NCBI GenBank assembly: GCA_001657295.1 | Contig: LYSW01000022.1 | Coordinates: 40,321 to 85,427 of the forward strand | Source: Oceanicaulis sp. BBD 1991-10 | GTDB lineage: Bacteria > Pseudomonadota > Alphaproteobacteria > Caulobacterales > Maricaulaceae | Direction of reading: 5' to 3' | Length of the DNA: 45,107 bases | Shown: positions 36,201-44,980 of the stretch, one piece after another | Numbering within the stretch: position 1 is the stretch's first letter | Layout of the letters: the number at the start of each line of letters is the position of its first letter | The notes under the pieces: generated by a model | Database searches by the model: none | Seen by the model: only the letters and a program-made list of their open reading frames with translations | Told to the model about the DNA's origin: nothing | Translations under genes and position numbers: made by a program

Positions 36201-37523
36201 CTACCGGCGCGTTACGCGGGCGATGAAGAAACCATCCATGCCGCCACGCTCCGCCCACAGGTCCGGCCGGGTCCGCACCGCGCCGTCGCTTGTGATCGCC
36301 TGGGCGAGTTCAGGCAGGTCCTGATGGGTGACCGGACTCAGCCTGGCGTCCGGGGTTCGGGCCAGGAAAGCGGCGAGCTGGTCCTCGCCCTCCTCCGGCT
36401 CCAGAGAGCAGGTGCAGTAAATCAGGCGCCCGCCCGGCTTGAGGGTCTCGAAGGCGGCGTCGAACAGGCGGGCCTGGATCTGCGCCAGGCTGGCGATGTC
36501 GCCTTCCTGCTTGGCCCAGGCCGCATCCGGCCGCCGGCGAAACGTGCCGGTGGCGGTGCACGGCGCGTCGAGCAAAACCGCATCCAGCGGCGCCTCCGGG
36601 CGCCAGGCCGCGGCGTCGGCGGTGACCAGCTCGGCGGCCAGGCCCGTCCGATCCAGATTGGCGGCGACCCGCTTCATGCGCTTGGCGGAAGCCTCCACCG
36701 CCACCACCTGCGCGCCGCTGGCGGCGAGCTGGAGCGTCTTGCCGCCGGGGGCGGCGCACAAATCGGCGATATGGTCGCCGTGCTGCGGATTGAGCAGACG
36801 GACCGGCAATGCCGCGGCGTAATCCTGCACCCACCAGTCGCCGGCCTCAAATCCGGGCAGGTGCTCGACGGCGCCGATTTCACGCCGCCGGACGGTCCCG
36901 CCCGGCAGGACCTCGGCGCCGATCGCAGCGGCGAGGGCGGCGGCATCCACGCCCGGCTTCACGCTGAGGTCCAGGGTCGGCGGGACCGCGCGGGCGGCGG
37001 CCAACGCCTTGGCCGCGCTTTCGCCGTAGACCGCTGTCCAGCGCGCGCTCAACCAGCCGGGCAGGTCCGCCCGGGGATCGGCGGCGTCATATGCGGCGCG
37101 GGCTTCACCCGACGCCACACGGCGCAGCACCGCGTTCGCCAGATTCTTGTAGCGGCGCGTTTGATCGTCCGCGTCCAGGACAGACACCCAATTGTCCACC
37201 GCCGCATGGGGCGCGCCGTCCAGCACCAGCCGTTCGGCCGCGCCGCACAGCAGCGCCATGCGCGCCCGCACCGCTTTTTCCGGCAAGGGCCGCTCGATCA
37301 AGCTGTCCAGCGCCGCGGTCAGCGCGCCGACGCGTCGCACGGCGGCGCTCGAGATCGCCCGCGCGAACGCGCGGTCGCGCGGCGTCAGCGCCGCCCAGCC
37401 GCGGTCATTGGCCAGCGCCCAGTCCAGCGCGGCGGCTCGGGTGAAGACCGCCGCGACGGCGTTAAGCGCGGCCAGGCGGGGGGCGAGATTCCTCGACGGT
37501 GGTGCGTGCTTCCCTGTGGGCAT
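36201..37523 (-). CDS. rsmB: 16S rRNA (cytosine-C5) methyltransferase RsmB/Fmu
   Basis: 440 residues. The N-terminal NusB-like RNA-binding domain (about 15-145) is followed by the SAM-dependent methyltransferase domain with LCAAPGGKT (SAM binding), motif [11 protein letters not shown] (C322) and motif [11 protein letters not shown] with the catalytic C372. It methylates C967 (E. coli numbering) of 16S rRNA. First gene of the minus-strand run that continues with rpe after 56 bases. Confidence 0.95.
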   Translation of the reverse strand: MPTGKHAPPSRNLAPRLAALNAVAAVFTRAAALDWALANDRGWAALTPRDRAFARAISSAAVRRVGALTAALDSLIERPLPEKAVRARMALLCGAAERLVLDGAPHAAVDNWVSVLDADDQTRRYKNLANAVLRRVASGEARAAYDAADPRADLPGWLSARWTAVYGESAAKALAAARAVPPTLDLSVKPGVDAAALAAAIGAEVLPGGTVRRREIGAVEHLPGFEAGDWWVQDYAAALPVRLLNPQHGDHIADLCAAPGGKTLQLAASGAQVVAVEASAKRMKRVAANLDRTGLAAELVTADAAAWRPEAPLDAVLLDAPCTATGTFRRRPDAAWAKQEGDIASLAQIQARLFDAAFETLKPGGRLIYCTCSLEPEEGEDQLAAFLARTPDARLSPVTHQDLPELAQAITSDGAVRTRPDLWAERGGMDGFFIARVTRR

Positions 37524-37577
37524 GGCCGCGGTATAGGGCCAGACAGGCGCGCTGTCGCGCCCCGCGGCGCCGGACCG

Positions 37578-38072
37578 TCAGTCGGACACGCGCTCCCAGC
37601 GCCAGCTCGGCCCGGCGCCGCGCCCGTCCGCGCCCCAGATCTGAGCGGTCAGCGCCGCCCCGTCGCGGGCGTATTCCACATGGGTGGGATAATCATTGTC
37701 CGGATTGGCGAAGACGATGCGGGTTTCGCCTTGCTCCACAACGGTGAACGCCGTGCCGGGCGCGCCGCGCGGATACGCGGTGAAGACGATGTCGTCGCCG
37801 AGCTGGATATGCATGAATTCGAACATCACGGCTTCGCCGTCGCGCACGGTCCGCGAGACCGCGAGCATCAGACCGCCGGCGCCGTCGGTCCAAATCTCTT
37901 CATGGACATTCTCGCCGCCGCCGCGCCGCCAGTGACCGGAAAGCCAGCTGAGATCGGCGGCCTCCGTCGATCCGGCGCTCTCGGCCACGTACACGGCGCT
38001 GACGGGGCTGGCGCAGGCGCCGCCGGTCAGTATGACGCTGACGGCGAGTGTCGCGAGGCTGAATCGATGCAT
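37578..38072 (-). CDS. DUF6265-like secreted protein
   Basis: 164 residues with a signal peptide (MHRFSLATLAVSVILTGGACA); the cysteine could be a lipobox (TGGAC). The mature part shows the pattern DLSWLSGHWRR, EEIWTDGAGGLMLAVSRTV, a FEFMHIQ strand, PGTAFTV and FANPDNDYPTHVEYARDG. This matches DUF6265/'SGxWR' calycin-like small exported proteins with no known role. The start is the ATG at 38072 with a good AAGGAGTT upstream. Its start codon is only 16 bases from that proposed for the divergent AraC-type gene. Confidence 0.8.
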   Translation of the reverse strand: MHRFSLATLAVSVILTGGACASPVSAVYVAESAGSTEAADLSWLSGHWRRGGGENVHEEIWTDGAGGLMLAVSRTVRDGEAVMFEFMHIQLGDDIVFTAYPRGAPGTAFTVVEQGETRIVFANPDNDYPTHVEYARDGAALTAQIWGADGRGAGPSWRWERVSD

Positions 38073-38088
38073 GAGCGCAACTCCTTGA

Positions 38089-38973
38089 GTGTTTGAGCGC
38101 AAAACCCTTATCCCGCCGGACTTTGCGGGTATTGTATCTGGCGGACATGGTCTGTGGGAGGCGCCCATCACCGCGAGCTTTCAAGCCGTTAACGCCAGCC
38201 CGGCCTTGGCGCCGGTGCTGTGCGGCGCCTGGGAGCTGACCGCCGATGGCGGCGGGCCGCCGGACATGGCGGCGCCGGATGGATGTCCGGAGCTGGTCGT
38301 GCATCTCAGCGGCGGCGTGCGCCGCTCGCTGAACGGCGCGAGCCTGGATGACGCCGGCTACGCGCTGGTGCAGCCCGTCACCGGCGGTTTGTTGTTGGAG
38401 CAATGCGGCCGCATCCATATTCGCGCGCTGCGTTTTCAGCCCTCAGGCATTTTTGCGCTGGGCGGTCAGGCCTCGGCGATGCGGAATCTGGCGGTGAACC
38501 CAGCCGAAATACTGGGGGACGCCGCGCAGGCTGTCGAAGCGGCTTTGATGACTGCGCACTCGCTCGCAGCGGCGCTGCGCCAGGCCGAGCATCACCTGGC
38601 CCGGCGTCTGCGTGAAAGCGGGCGCCAGACCGTTTTCACCGCAGCGATTCTGTCACGCCTGGCCGCAGAGCGCGGCGACGCGGCGCTTGAGCGCATGACC
38701 GGCTGGACCGCGCGCCATGCCAGGCGGCTGATGCTCAACGAAACCGGTCATACGCCCGGCGAATACCAGCGGCTCAGCCAATTTCATCGCGCGCGCCGAT
38801 TGATCACCGAAACCGGACTGTCATTGTCAGAGATCGCGGCGCGCACGGGCTATGTCGATCAGGCGCACATGACCCGGCGGGTGAAGGCCTATGCCGGGCT
38901 CACGCCGCGACAGCTGCGTCGATCGATCAGCGTGTTCGGTCCGCTCCACGCGCTGGGCGAGGGTGCGGCGTGA
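38089..38973 (+). CDS. AraC-family transcriptional regulator
   Basis: Up to 294 residues. The N-terminal half has the DUF6597-like sensing domain pattern (ALAPVLCGAWELTADG, PDGCPELVVHLSGG, RALRFQPSGIFALGG). The C-terminal half is the AraC double helix-turn-helix, with MTGWTARHARRLMLNETGHTPGEYQRLSQFHRARRLI, then LSEIAARTGYVDQAHMTRRVKAYAGLTPRQLRR. The start is uncertain: GTG at 38089 lacks a clear ribosome-binding site and is almost on top of the divergent start at 38072, so a later start such as GTG at 38215 may be used. It may regulate the divergent DUF6265-like gene. Confidence 0.85.
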   Translation: MFERKTLIPPDFAGIVSGGHGLWEAPITASFQAVNASPALAPVLCGAWELTADGGGPPDMAAPDGCPELVVHLSGGVRRSLNGASLDDAGYALVQPVTGGLLLEQCGRIHIRALRFQPSGIFALGGQASAMRNLAVNPAEILGDAAQAVEAALMTAHSLAAALRQAEHHLARRLRESGRQTVFTAAILSRLAAERGDAALERMTGWTARHARRLMLNETGHTPGEYQRLSQFHRARRLITETGLSLSEIAARTGYVDQAHMTRRVKAYAGLTPRQLRRSISVFGPLHALGEGAA

Positions 38974-39003
38974 CGATGAGTCGAGCCGGCGGCGCCGGAC
39001 GGC

Positions 39004-40170
39004 CTAAGCCTCACCCCGCTCCAGCTTGCGCCGCTCGGACGCCCGCAGCTTCACGCTTTCGCTTTTCAGCTGACCGCACGCCGCGAAGATGTCGCGCCCA
39101 CGGGGCGTGCGGATCGGGCTGGCGTAGCCGGCGCGGTTGACCACGTCGGCGAAGGCTTCGATCTGGTCCCAATCCGAGCACTCATACGGGCTGTCCGGCC
39201 AGGGATTGAACGGGATCAGATTGATCTTGGACGGCACGCCCTTCAACAGCTTCACCAGGGCGCGCGCTTCCGCCAGGCTGTCGTTGACGCCTTTGAGCAT
39301 GACATATTCGAAGGTCACCCGCTTGGCGTTGGACAGGTCCGGATAGGCGCGGATCGCGTCCATCAATTCGGCGATCGGGTATTTCTTGTTCAGCGGCACC
39401 AGTTCATCGCGAAGCGGGTCATTGGTGGCGTGCAGGCTGATCGCCAGCATCGCCTTGGTGCGCTCGCCCAGCTCGACCATTTTCGGCACGACGCCGGAGG
39501 TCGACACGGTGATGCGCCGCCGGCCGATGGCGATGCCGTCGCCGTCGGAGATCACGTCGATGGCGTCGGAGACATGGTCGAGATTATACAGCGGCTCGCC
39601 CATGCCCATGAAGACGATATTGGTGATCTGCCGGTCTTCGTTGGAGGTCGGCCATTCGCCCAGATCATCGCGCGCGATCATCACCTGCTGAGCGATTTCA
39701 GCGGCGGTGAGATTGCGCACCAGCTTTTGCGTGCCGGTATGGCAGAAGGTGCAATTGAGCGTGCAGCCGACCTGGCTCGACACGCACAGCGCGCCCGACT
39801 TGCCGACATCGGGAATGAAGACGGTCTCCGCTTCCACGCCCGGGGCGAAGCGGATGAGATATTTGCGGGTGCCGTCGACGCTGACCTGGCGCTCGACGAT
39901 CTCCGCGCGCGCCAGCGTGAACTTGTCGGCCAGAACCTTGCGCAAGGCCTTGGAGACATTCGTCATCTCGTCGAAGGACTGCACGCCGTAATGATAGATC
40001 CAGCGCCAGAGCTGCTCGGCGCGCATCTTGGCTTTCTTCTCCTCCACCCCGGCATGCGCGATCAGGGCCGAGCGCAGCTGGGCGCGCGTTAGACCGGCGA
40101 GCGGGATCGGCCCGGCCGTTTCCGGCCGGTTGGCGAAGGACAAGTCCAGGGATGTGACAGGCGCGTTCAT
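39004..40170 (-). CDS. rlmN: Dual-specificity 23S rRNA/tRNA adenine-C2 methyltransferase RlmN
   Basis: 388-residue radical SAM enzyme that methylates A2503 of 23S rRNA and A37 of some tRNAs. The [4Fe-4S] ligands are C136, C140 and C143 ([15 protein letters not shown]), and the C-terminal cysteine that becomes methylated and transfers the methyl group is C365 (FAACGQL). The MGMGEPLYN motif binds SAM. The conserved alphaproteobacterial N-terminal extension is present. Monocistronic by appearance. Confidence 0.97.
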   Translation of the reverse strand: MNAPVTSLDLSFANRPETAGPIPLAGLTRAQLRSALIAHAGVEEKKAKMRAEQLWRWIYHYGVQSFDEMTNVSKALRKVLADKFTLARAEIVERQVSVDGTRKYLIRFAPGVEAETVFIPDVGKSGALCVSSQVGCTLNCTFCHTGTQKLVRNLTAAEIAQQVMIARDDLGEWPTSNEDRQITNIVFMGMGEPLYNLDHVSDAIDVISDGDGIAIGRRRITVSTSGVVPKMVELGERTKAMLAISLHATNDPLRDELVPLNKKYPIAELMDAIRAYPDLSNAKRVTFEYVMLKGVNDSLAEARALVKLLKGVPSKINLIPFNPWPDSPYECSDWDQIEAFADVVNRAGYASPIRTPRGRDIFAACGQLKSESVKLRASERRKLERGEA

Positions 40171-40274
40171 GGGCGCGGGTATATAGGGGAAAAGCTGACA
40201 AAGTGCGAGGGGGGCCGGCGGTCGCGCCTCTGCGGACTTGCCCCCCGCCCCCGGCTCACGCTTTCCTCCACCCC

Positions 40275-41042
40275 ATGAAGCTCACCCTCTACCCCCTCTC
40301 CGATCTCGCCCCGCCGATCCGCCCGGCGGAGGCCCGGCGTCAGTGGATGGACGACACGCCGGAAAGCTTCGCTTATCGCTGCCTGCCTTTGGCGGTGGCC
40401 AATCAGCATGGCTGGGAGGTGTTCGCGCCGGTGGGCCTGACGGCGCGCTGGAATGGTGAAAACCGGGTCGAGGATGTCGAGGTCGAGCTCGACGATCCCA
40501 TGTATATGAACAAGCCGGGCGCGCCGGTGAGCAATTTCGGCTCGGGCATTTTGACCTTCGAAATGGGCTTTTTGATGCGCACACCGCCGGGTTGGAATAT
40601 CTGGGTCACAGGCCCGGTGAACCAGCCCAAGGACGGGATTTGCGGCCTGGCCGGCGTCATCGAGACCGATTGGAGCCCCTATAGCTTCACAATGAACTGG
40701 CGCTTCACCCGGCCGGGCGAGGTGCGGTTCGAGCCGGGCGAAGCCATCGCGCATCTCTTTCCGGTGCGCCGGGATTTGTTCGAGCGCATCACGCCGGAGA
40801 TCAAGGATTTTCATTCCGATCCCAAAACCGTCCAGCAGATGGAGATCTGGCGTCAAAGCCGGTCCGATTTCGCCGGCCGGCTGAAGACGGGCGATCCGGC
40901 GGCCATCGAGGAGAAGTGGCAGAAGGGTTATTATCGCGGCCTGATGCCCGACGGCTCCAAAGGTCCGGCGGATCACAAGACCAAGCTGCGGGTGCGTCCG
41001 TTCGAAGCGGCGAAGGACAAGCCGAAAAAGCGGCGGCGCTAG
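40275..41042 (+). CDS. DUF6065 family protein
   Basis: 255 residues from the ATG at 40275. The upstream in-frame stretch is Pro-rich and probably untranslated. Family-like motifs are [17 protein letters not shown], the [29 protein letters not shown] segment, [21 protein letters not shown] and [16 protein letters not shown]. These proteins are predicted beta-rich and cytoplasmic; no activity is established that I know of. The C-terminus is basic (KDKPKKRRR). There is no strong ribosome-binding site. The gene converges on kynU across a repeat region. Confidence 0.85.
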   Translation: MKLTLYPLSDLAPPIRPAEARRQWMDDTPESFAYRCLPLAVANQHGWEVFAPVGLTARWNGENRVEDVEVELDDPMYMNKPGAPVSNFGSGILTFEMGFLMRTPPGWNIWVTGPVNQPKDGICGLAGVIETDWSPYSFTMNWRFTRPGEVRFEPGEAIAHLFPVRRDLFERITPEIKDFHSDPKTVQQMEIWRQSRSDFAGRLKTGDPAAIEEKWQKGYYRGLMPDGSKGPADHKTKLRVRPFEAAKDKPKKRRR

Positions 41043-41108
41043 AACAAGACACGCCTGTCCCGGTCAAGCGGAGCGCCCGCGGCGTCCGGGACAGTGCGCG
41101 CGTTTCAT

Positions 41109-41153
41109 CCTGCGGGTACTTCGAGGCTCGCCAAAGGCTCGCACCTCAGGATG
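41109..41153 (+). repeat. Dispersed intergenic repeat, copy 1
   Basis: A 45-base element containing CTTCGAGGCTCGCC and ending CACCTCAGGATG. It resembles the CTTCGAGG...CCTCAGGATG intergenic repeats I know from Caulobacterales-type genomes. It lies between the convergent DUF6065 gene and kynU and forms an inverted pair with 41181-41223. Confidence 0.7.
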
Positions 41154-41180
41154 CGGGTGAGATCAAACGCCGTCTTCCCT

Positions 41181-41223
41181 CATCCTGAGGCGCCTTTCGC
41201 AGAAATGCCTCGAAGGACGCAGG
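41181..41223 (-). repeat. Dispersed intergenic repeat, copy 2 (inverted)
   Basis: On the minus strand it reads CCTGCGTCCTTCGAGG... and ends GCGCCTCAGGATG, matching copy 1 at both ends with a divergent centre. The two copies could fold as a large hairpin between the convergent genes; the last base of the element is two bases from the kynU stop codon. Confidence 0.7.
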
Positions 41224-41225
41224 CC

Positions 41226-42437
41226 CTAAGTCACCGCCTTCTTCGCCGTGAACTCCGGCCTGTCCCAGGCGCGGGTCCCGATCACGTCTGCGAGCGCTTC
41301 TGCGGCGTCAAACACCTCCACATGGGAGTTGTAGAGCGGGTTGAAGCCGAAGCGCATCAGGTCCGGATCGCGGAAATCGCCGATAATCCCCCGCGCAATC
41401 AGCGCCTGGACGATGGCGTAGCCGTCCTCATGACGCAGCACCACATGCCCGCCGCGCCGCGCGCCTGGACCGGGACAGGCCGCGTCCAGACCCAGCGCTT
41501 GCGCGCGCTCGAGCAGGATATCGCCCAGCTTTCCGGCCTTGGCCTCGACCTGCGCCATGTCCACGCCGTCATAGACGCTGACCGCGCCGTCGAGCGCTGA
41601 AAGCGCCAGGATTGACGGCGACGAGGTGCGCCAGCGCACGATCGTCTCGTCAGGCTCGTAGGCGTCTTCAAAGCCGAAGGGCCGCTTATGTCCCAGCCAG
41701 CCGGGGATGGGATGCTCCAGCTGTCCGATCTCTTCGCGCGCGCAATACAGGAAGGCTGGCGCGCCAGGCCCGCCGGAGAGGAATTTATAGCCGCAACCGA
41801 CCGCGTATTTCGCGCCCCAGTCCTTCAGCTTGAGATCGACAAGACCCGTGGCGTGGCTGAGATCCCAGATGACGGACAGGCCGCGTGCGGCCGCTTCGCG
41901 CTCATAGCCTGCAAAGTCAGCCATCTCGGCGGATTTATAATGCACGCCGCTCTTGATGAAGACGCGCACGCCTTCGGGCAGGTCGGCGGGGCGGGTGTTG
42001 GCCGGCACGCGGTGCATTTTTGCGCCGGTGAAGCGGGCCAATCCTTCCATCACATGATTGTCGGTGGGAAATTCGCCCGCTTCCGCCGCGATGCCGCCGG
42101 GCGTGCGGTTCAGCAAGGCGCCGGCGAGTTTGAAGAGATTGATGGTGACGGTGTCGACCGCGATCACTTCGTCGTCGTCCACGCCCACAAGCCGGGCCAG
42201 CTTGGCGCCCAGCGTGAGGGGCAGGTCCATCCAGCCCGCCTCATTCCAGGAGCGGATCAAGCCGACCGCCCATTCGGTCTCCGCGGCCTGTTTCAGGCGC
42301 GCGAGCGCGGCTTTAGGCGGCACGCCCAGCGAGTTGCCGTCGAGATAGATCACGCCCTCGGGCAGGGCGAACAGATCGCGCTTGCCCGCCAGCGGATCGG
42401 CGGCGTCCAGAGCCCGGCAGTCGTCTCGGGTCAGCAT
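41226..42437 (-). CDS. kynU: Kynureninase
   Basis: 403 residues from the ATG at 42437. This is a fold-type I PLP enzyme that cleaves kynurenine to anthranilate and alanine. PLP contacts visible are D192 (IWDLSHATG) and the Schiff-base lysine K218 (GCGYKFLSGGPGAP). YLDGNSLG at the N-terminus and RWRTSSPSILAL near the C-terminus are family motifs. It starts 4 bases after the SDR stop, so the two form an operon. Tryptophan dioxygenase and formamidase genes are not in the window. Confidence 0.96.
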   Translation of the reverse strand: MLTRDDCRALDAADPLAGKRDLFALPEGVIYLDGNSLGVPPKAALARLKQAAETEWAVGLIRSWNEAGWMDLPLTLGAKLARLVGVDDDEVIAVDTVTINLFKLAGALLNRTPGGIAAEAGEFPTDNHVMEGLARFTGAKMHRVPANTRPADLPEGVRVFIKSGVHYKSAEMADFAGYEREAAARGLSVIWDLSHATGLVDLKLKDWGAKYAVGCGYKFLSGGPGAPAFLYCAREEIGQLEHPIPGWLGHKRPFGFEDAYEPDETIVRWRTSSPSILALSALDGAVSVYDGVDMAQVEAKAGKLGDILLERAQALGLDAACPGPGARRGGHVVLRHEDGYAIVQALIARGIIGDFRDPDLMRFGFNPLYNSHVEVFDAAEALADVIGTRAWDRPEFTAKKAVT

Positions 42438-42441
42438 GGCC

Positions 42442-43221
42442 TCAGAGCGGACCACGCTCGGTGATGCCGCCGTCCACCACGAAAGACTGGCCGGTCATAT
42501 AGCTGGAGGCGTCGGACGCCAGGAAATGGATCGCCGCCGCCATGTCTTCTGGCTGACCGACGCGCTTGATGGAGAAATTGCGGTTGATCATGTCCGGCAG
42601 ATTGGGGTCCTGGGTCAGGGCCGAAGCGAGCTTGGTCTCGGTCAGGCCGGGGCAAAGCGCGTTCACGCGCACGCCGAGATGGCCGCATTCCTGCGCCAGG
42701 ACCTGCGTCATGGAGATCACCGCGGCTTTCGAGATCGAGTATGCGCCCTGGAAATAGCCCGGGCGGATGCCGTTGATGGAGGCGACATTGACGATGGAGC
42801 CGCCGCCCTGCCCGGTCATGAAGGTGTTGATCGCCAGATTGGACAGGAAGAAAGGCCCCTTGACGTTGACCTCGAAGGTCTTGTCCCACGCGCTGTCCGG
42901 CGTGTCCTTGGCTTCGCCGAAATAGGGGCTGGTGGCGCCGTTATTGACCAGGATGTCCAGCCGGCCTTCGGTGTCCTGGATGTCCTTGATGGCGCGTTCG
43001 CGGTCGTCGGCTTCGCCCAGGTGCAACACCATGGCGCGCGCCTTGCCGCCTTCGGCGACAATCTCGCTGGCGACGCGGTCGCAGTCGGCAATCTTACGGC
43101 TCGCGCAGATGACCAGGGCGCCGTTGCGCGCCAGGCGCTTGGCGGCGGCTTCTCCGATGCCCCGGCTGGCGCCGGCGATCAGCGCGACTTTGCCCTCAAG
43201 CGACAAATCCTGTTCGGCCAT
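42442..43221 (-). CDS. Short-chain dehydrogenase/reductase
   Basis: 259-residue classical SDR. Cofactor loop GASRGIG, the NNGA motif, catalytic serine in NVASING and YSISK as the active-site Tyr-Lys, then the CPGLTETKL loop and a VVDGG terminus. It is probably an NAD(P)-dependent oxidoreductase of unknown substrate. It is co-transcribed with kynU (4-base gap), which might point to kynurenine or aromatic metabolism, but SDR specificity cannot be read from sequence. Confidence 0.92.
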   Translation of the reverse strand: MAEQDLSLEGKVALIAGASRGIGEAAAKRLARNGALVICASRKIADCDRVASEIVAEGGKARAMVLHLGEADDRERAIKDIQDTEGRLDILVNNGATSPYFGEAKDTPDSAWDKTFEVNVKGPFFLSNLAINTFMTGQGGGSIVNVASINGIRPGYFQGAYSISKAAVISMTQVLAQECGHLGVRVNALCPGLTETKLASALTQDPNLPDMINRNFSIKRVGQPEDMAAAIHFLASDASSYMTGQSFVVDGGITERGPL

Positions 43222-43339
43222 GGATCATCCTCCCCGTCCTGGCGCGTCTTTACGGGCGGGACCCTAGCGGCGGCGGGAAGGGAAGGCGAGGGGGCGTGCG
43301 CGGTCGGATTCACCCCTCCGCGTCCCGGACAGGCAGGCG

Positions 43340-43666
43340 ATGGGTCTTTCATTCCGCGTTCAGCTCCAGTCGGCGATCTTGCCGCCCATGCTCGAACTCG
43401 CCCTCGCCCTCGACGTCATCGAAGACTGCCGCGTCGACGGCGTGCCGCTCCATGGCGAGGTGCAGGTCGTGGACAGCTTCGCGGACTTCAGGGTTCAGAT
43501 CGTCGACAGCTTTCCGGACTTGAAGGTCAAACCGGTCGAGAATTTCGCCGACAGCTGCGGCGAGTGGAGGTTTGTCGACAGCTTTCCCGATTTCACCGTG
43601 CAGTTCGTGGACAGCTTTGCGGATTTTAAGATCGCGTTTGTCGAGAGCTTCCCTGGCGAGCCTTAG
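43340..43666 (+). CDS. Small protein of six tandem VDSF repeats
   Basis: 108 residues. After a 42-residue N-terminal part without a clear signal peptide, the sequence is six tandem units: VVDSFADFRVQ, IVDSFPDLKVK, PVENFADSCGEWR, FVDSFPDFTVQ, FVDSFADFKIA, FVESFPGEP (residues 43-108, DNA 43466-43663). The period is 11 residues except for a 13-residue third unit. The alternating pattern suggests beta-strand and turn repeats, perhaps a small solenoid or propeller. The layout recalls the short tandem repeats of DUF6150 proteins, which also have one longer central unit. No function is known to me. The ATG at 43340 has a weak AGGCAGG before it; 43388 is an alternative. Confidence 0.72.
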   Translation: MGLSFRVQLQSAILPPMLELALALDVIEDCRVDGVPLHGEVQVVDSFADFRVQIVDSFPDLKVKPVENFADSCGEWRFVDSFPDFTVQFVDSFADFKIAFVESFPGEP

Positions 43667-43704
43667 CGCTGGCCGCACGACGCGGCGGACGCTAGCCTCG
43701 GGCC

Positions 43705-44325
43705 ATGTCCTTTTATGACGACCATGTCCTGCCGCATCTCATCGGCATCGCCTGTGCGACGCCGCAAATCATGAAGCAGCGCTCGTTGCTGGTTCCTGCG
43801 GCGGAAGGGCGGGTTTTGGAGGTGGGCTTTGGATCAGGAACCAATCTGGGCTTTTACGACCCCACCAAGGTCGAGCGCCTCTTCGCGCTGGAGCCCAGCG
43901 AGGGCATGCGCCGCAAAGCCGCCAAGGCCGTCTCGGCCTCTCCGCTGGATATTGAATGGCTCGGCCTGCCCGGAGAAGAGATCCCGCTGGAGGACGACAG
44001 CGTCGACACCGTGGTGCTGACCTATACCGCCTGCACCATCCCCGATGCGGCGGCGGCCCTCGCCCAGATGCGCCGCGTGCTCAAGCCCGGCGGTCGCTTG
44101 TTGTTTTCTGAACATGGCGCGGCGCCGGATGCGGGCGTCGCCAAATGGCAAGGCCGCATCGAGCCGGTCTGGAAGGTGCTGGCCGGCGGCTGTCATCTGA
44201 CCCGCAAGCCCGATCAGATGATTGAAGCGGCGGGCTTCAGGATCGAGGACCTGACCGCGGGCTATCTGCCCAAAAGCCCGAAATTCGCCGCGTTCAATTA
44301 TGCAGGTTCGGCGAGGGTAGGGTGA
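43705..44325 (+). CDS. Class I SAM-dependent methyltransferase
   Basis: 206 residues with the methyltransferase 11 fold. Motif I is RVLEVGFGSGTNLG, the acidic ribose-binding residue lies in LFALEPSEGM, motif IV is DTVVLTYTACTIPD, and a late RVLKPGGRLLFSEHG. Close family members (METTL7/UbiE-like) methylate small molecules or thiols; the substrate here is unknown. The next reading frame starts immediately after its stop codon (TGA ATG). Confidence 0.9.
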   Translation: MSFYDDHVLPHLIGIACATPQIMKQRSLLVPAAEGRVLEVGFGSGTNLGFYDPTKVERLFALEPSEGMRRKAAKAVSASPLDIEWLGLPGEEIPLEDDSVDTVVLTYTACTIPDAAAALAQMRRVLKPGGRLLFSEHGAAPDAGVAKWQGRIEPVWKVLAGGCHLTRKPDQMIEAAGFRIEDLTAGYLPKSPKFAAFNYAGSARVG

Positions 44326-44706
44326 ATGATTGAGGAGGATCTGCTCGCAGGCAAATGCCAACGACTGGTCGGAGATATTCACCTCCACACGCGCGAGAGA
44401 ACGGGCTGGCGACAGTTCGCCGGAATACGAGCTGACCTAAGGCCGGTCCTCTTGATTAACGGGCTGCATGAGATCGTCATTGTTATCAGTTGCGACCCGG
44501 AACTGATTCCCCCTGGGACGAGCGGGGAGGCTGAACATCACACCGTTGACCGATATGCTGAACGAGCTGGCGCCAGAATCGGCGACACGTTTCCGGTGAT
44601 GGGCGGCGCAGTCGAGATTGGAGAGTTCACTGTCCGCGCGATCGAGAACATCATCTATTCAACGGGTGACGGCGGGACCTGGAGTTGGCGCGTGGACATC
44701 GCCTAA
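44326..44706 (+). CDS. Orphan protein with atypical codon use
   Basis: 126 residues beginning at an ATG directly after the methyltransferase stop. I recognise no family. The sequence reads as a soluble mixed alpha/beta protein (PVLLINGLHEIVIVISCDPEL, then GGAVEIGEFTVRAIENIIYS). Codons rare elsewhere in this window (AGA, CGA, ATA, CTA, AGT) are frequent, giving lower GC than neighbours, which suggests recent acquisition or a spurious frame. The continuous open frame and plausible composition favour a real gene. Its end overlaps the convergent membrane-protein stop by 4 bases. Confidence 0.5.
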   Translation: MIEEDLLAGKCQRLVGDIHLHTRERTGWRQFAGIRADLRPVLLINGLHEIVIVISCDPELIPPGTSGEAEHHTVDRYAERAGARIGDTFPVMGGAVEIGEFTVRAIENIIYSTGDGGTWSWRVDIA

Positions 44707-44936
44707 CGCACCCAAAACCCGAAGAAGAGATCGCGCACCGTCTCAAGACTCCACAAACCGAAAGCCGCGCCGATCAGCAGAACCAGCAGGATTTTCCAGC
44801 GATGCCCCCGGGTGAAGCGCCAGGCGGTCATCACCGCGCCCCAGGTCGCCTTCCAGCCAAACAGACGCAAAGGCAGACCGAGCGCGACGGCGCCCAGCAG
44901 TGAAAACCCCGCGATCCAGGCGAAATCTGCGTCCAT
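44703..44936 (-). CDS. Small two-helix membrane protein
   Basis: 77 residues from the ATG at 44936, chosen for the GGAGGGGACAGGC ribosome-binding site. Two predicted transmembrane helices (about 7-27 and 48-67) flank a basic, Trp-containing loop (GWKATWGAVMTAWRFTRGHRWK). I recognise no family. It lies just downstream of the arsC-like gene and is probably co-transcribed with it. Confidence 0.7.
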   Translation of the reverse strand: MDADFAWIAGFSLLGAVALGLPLRLFGWKATWGAVMTAWRFTRGHRWKILLVLLIGAAFGLWSLETVRDLFFGFWVR

Positions 44937-44980
44937 GCCTGTCCCCTCCGGCAACCGACCTTCAGCCGGCCTGGAAAGGC

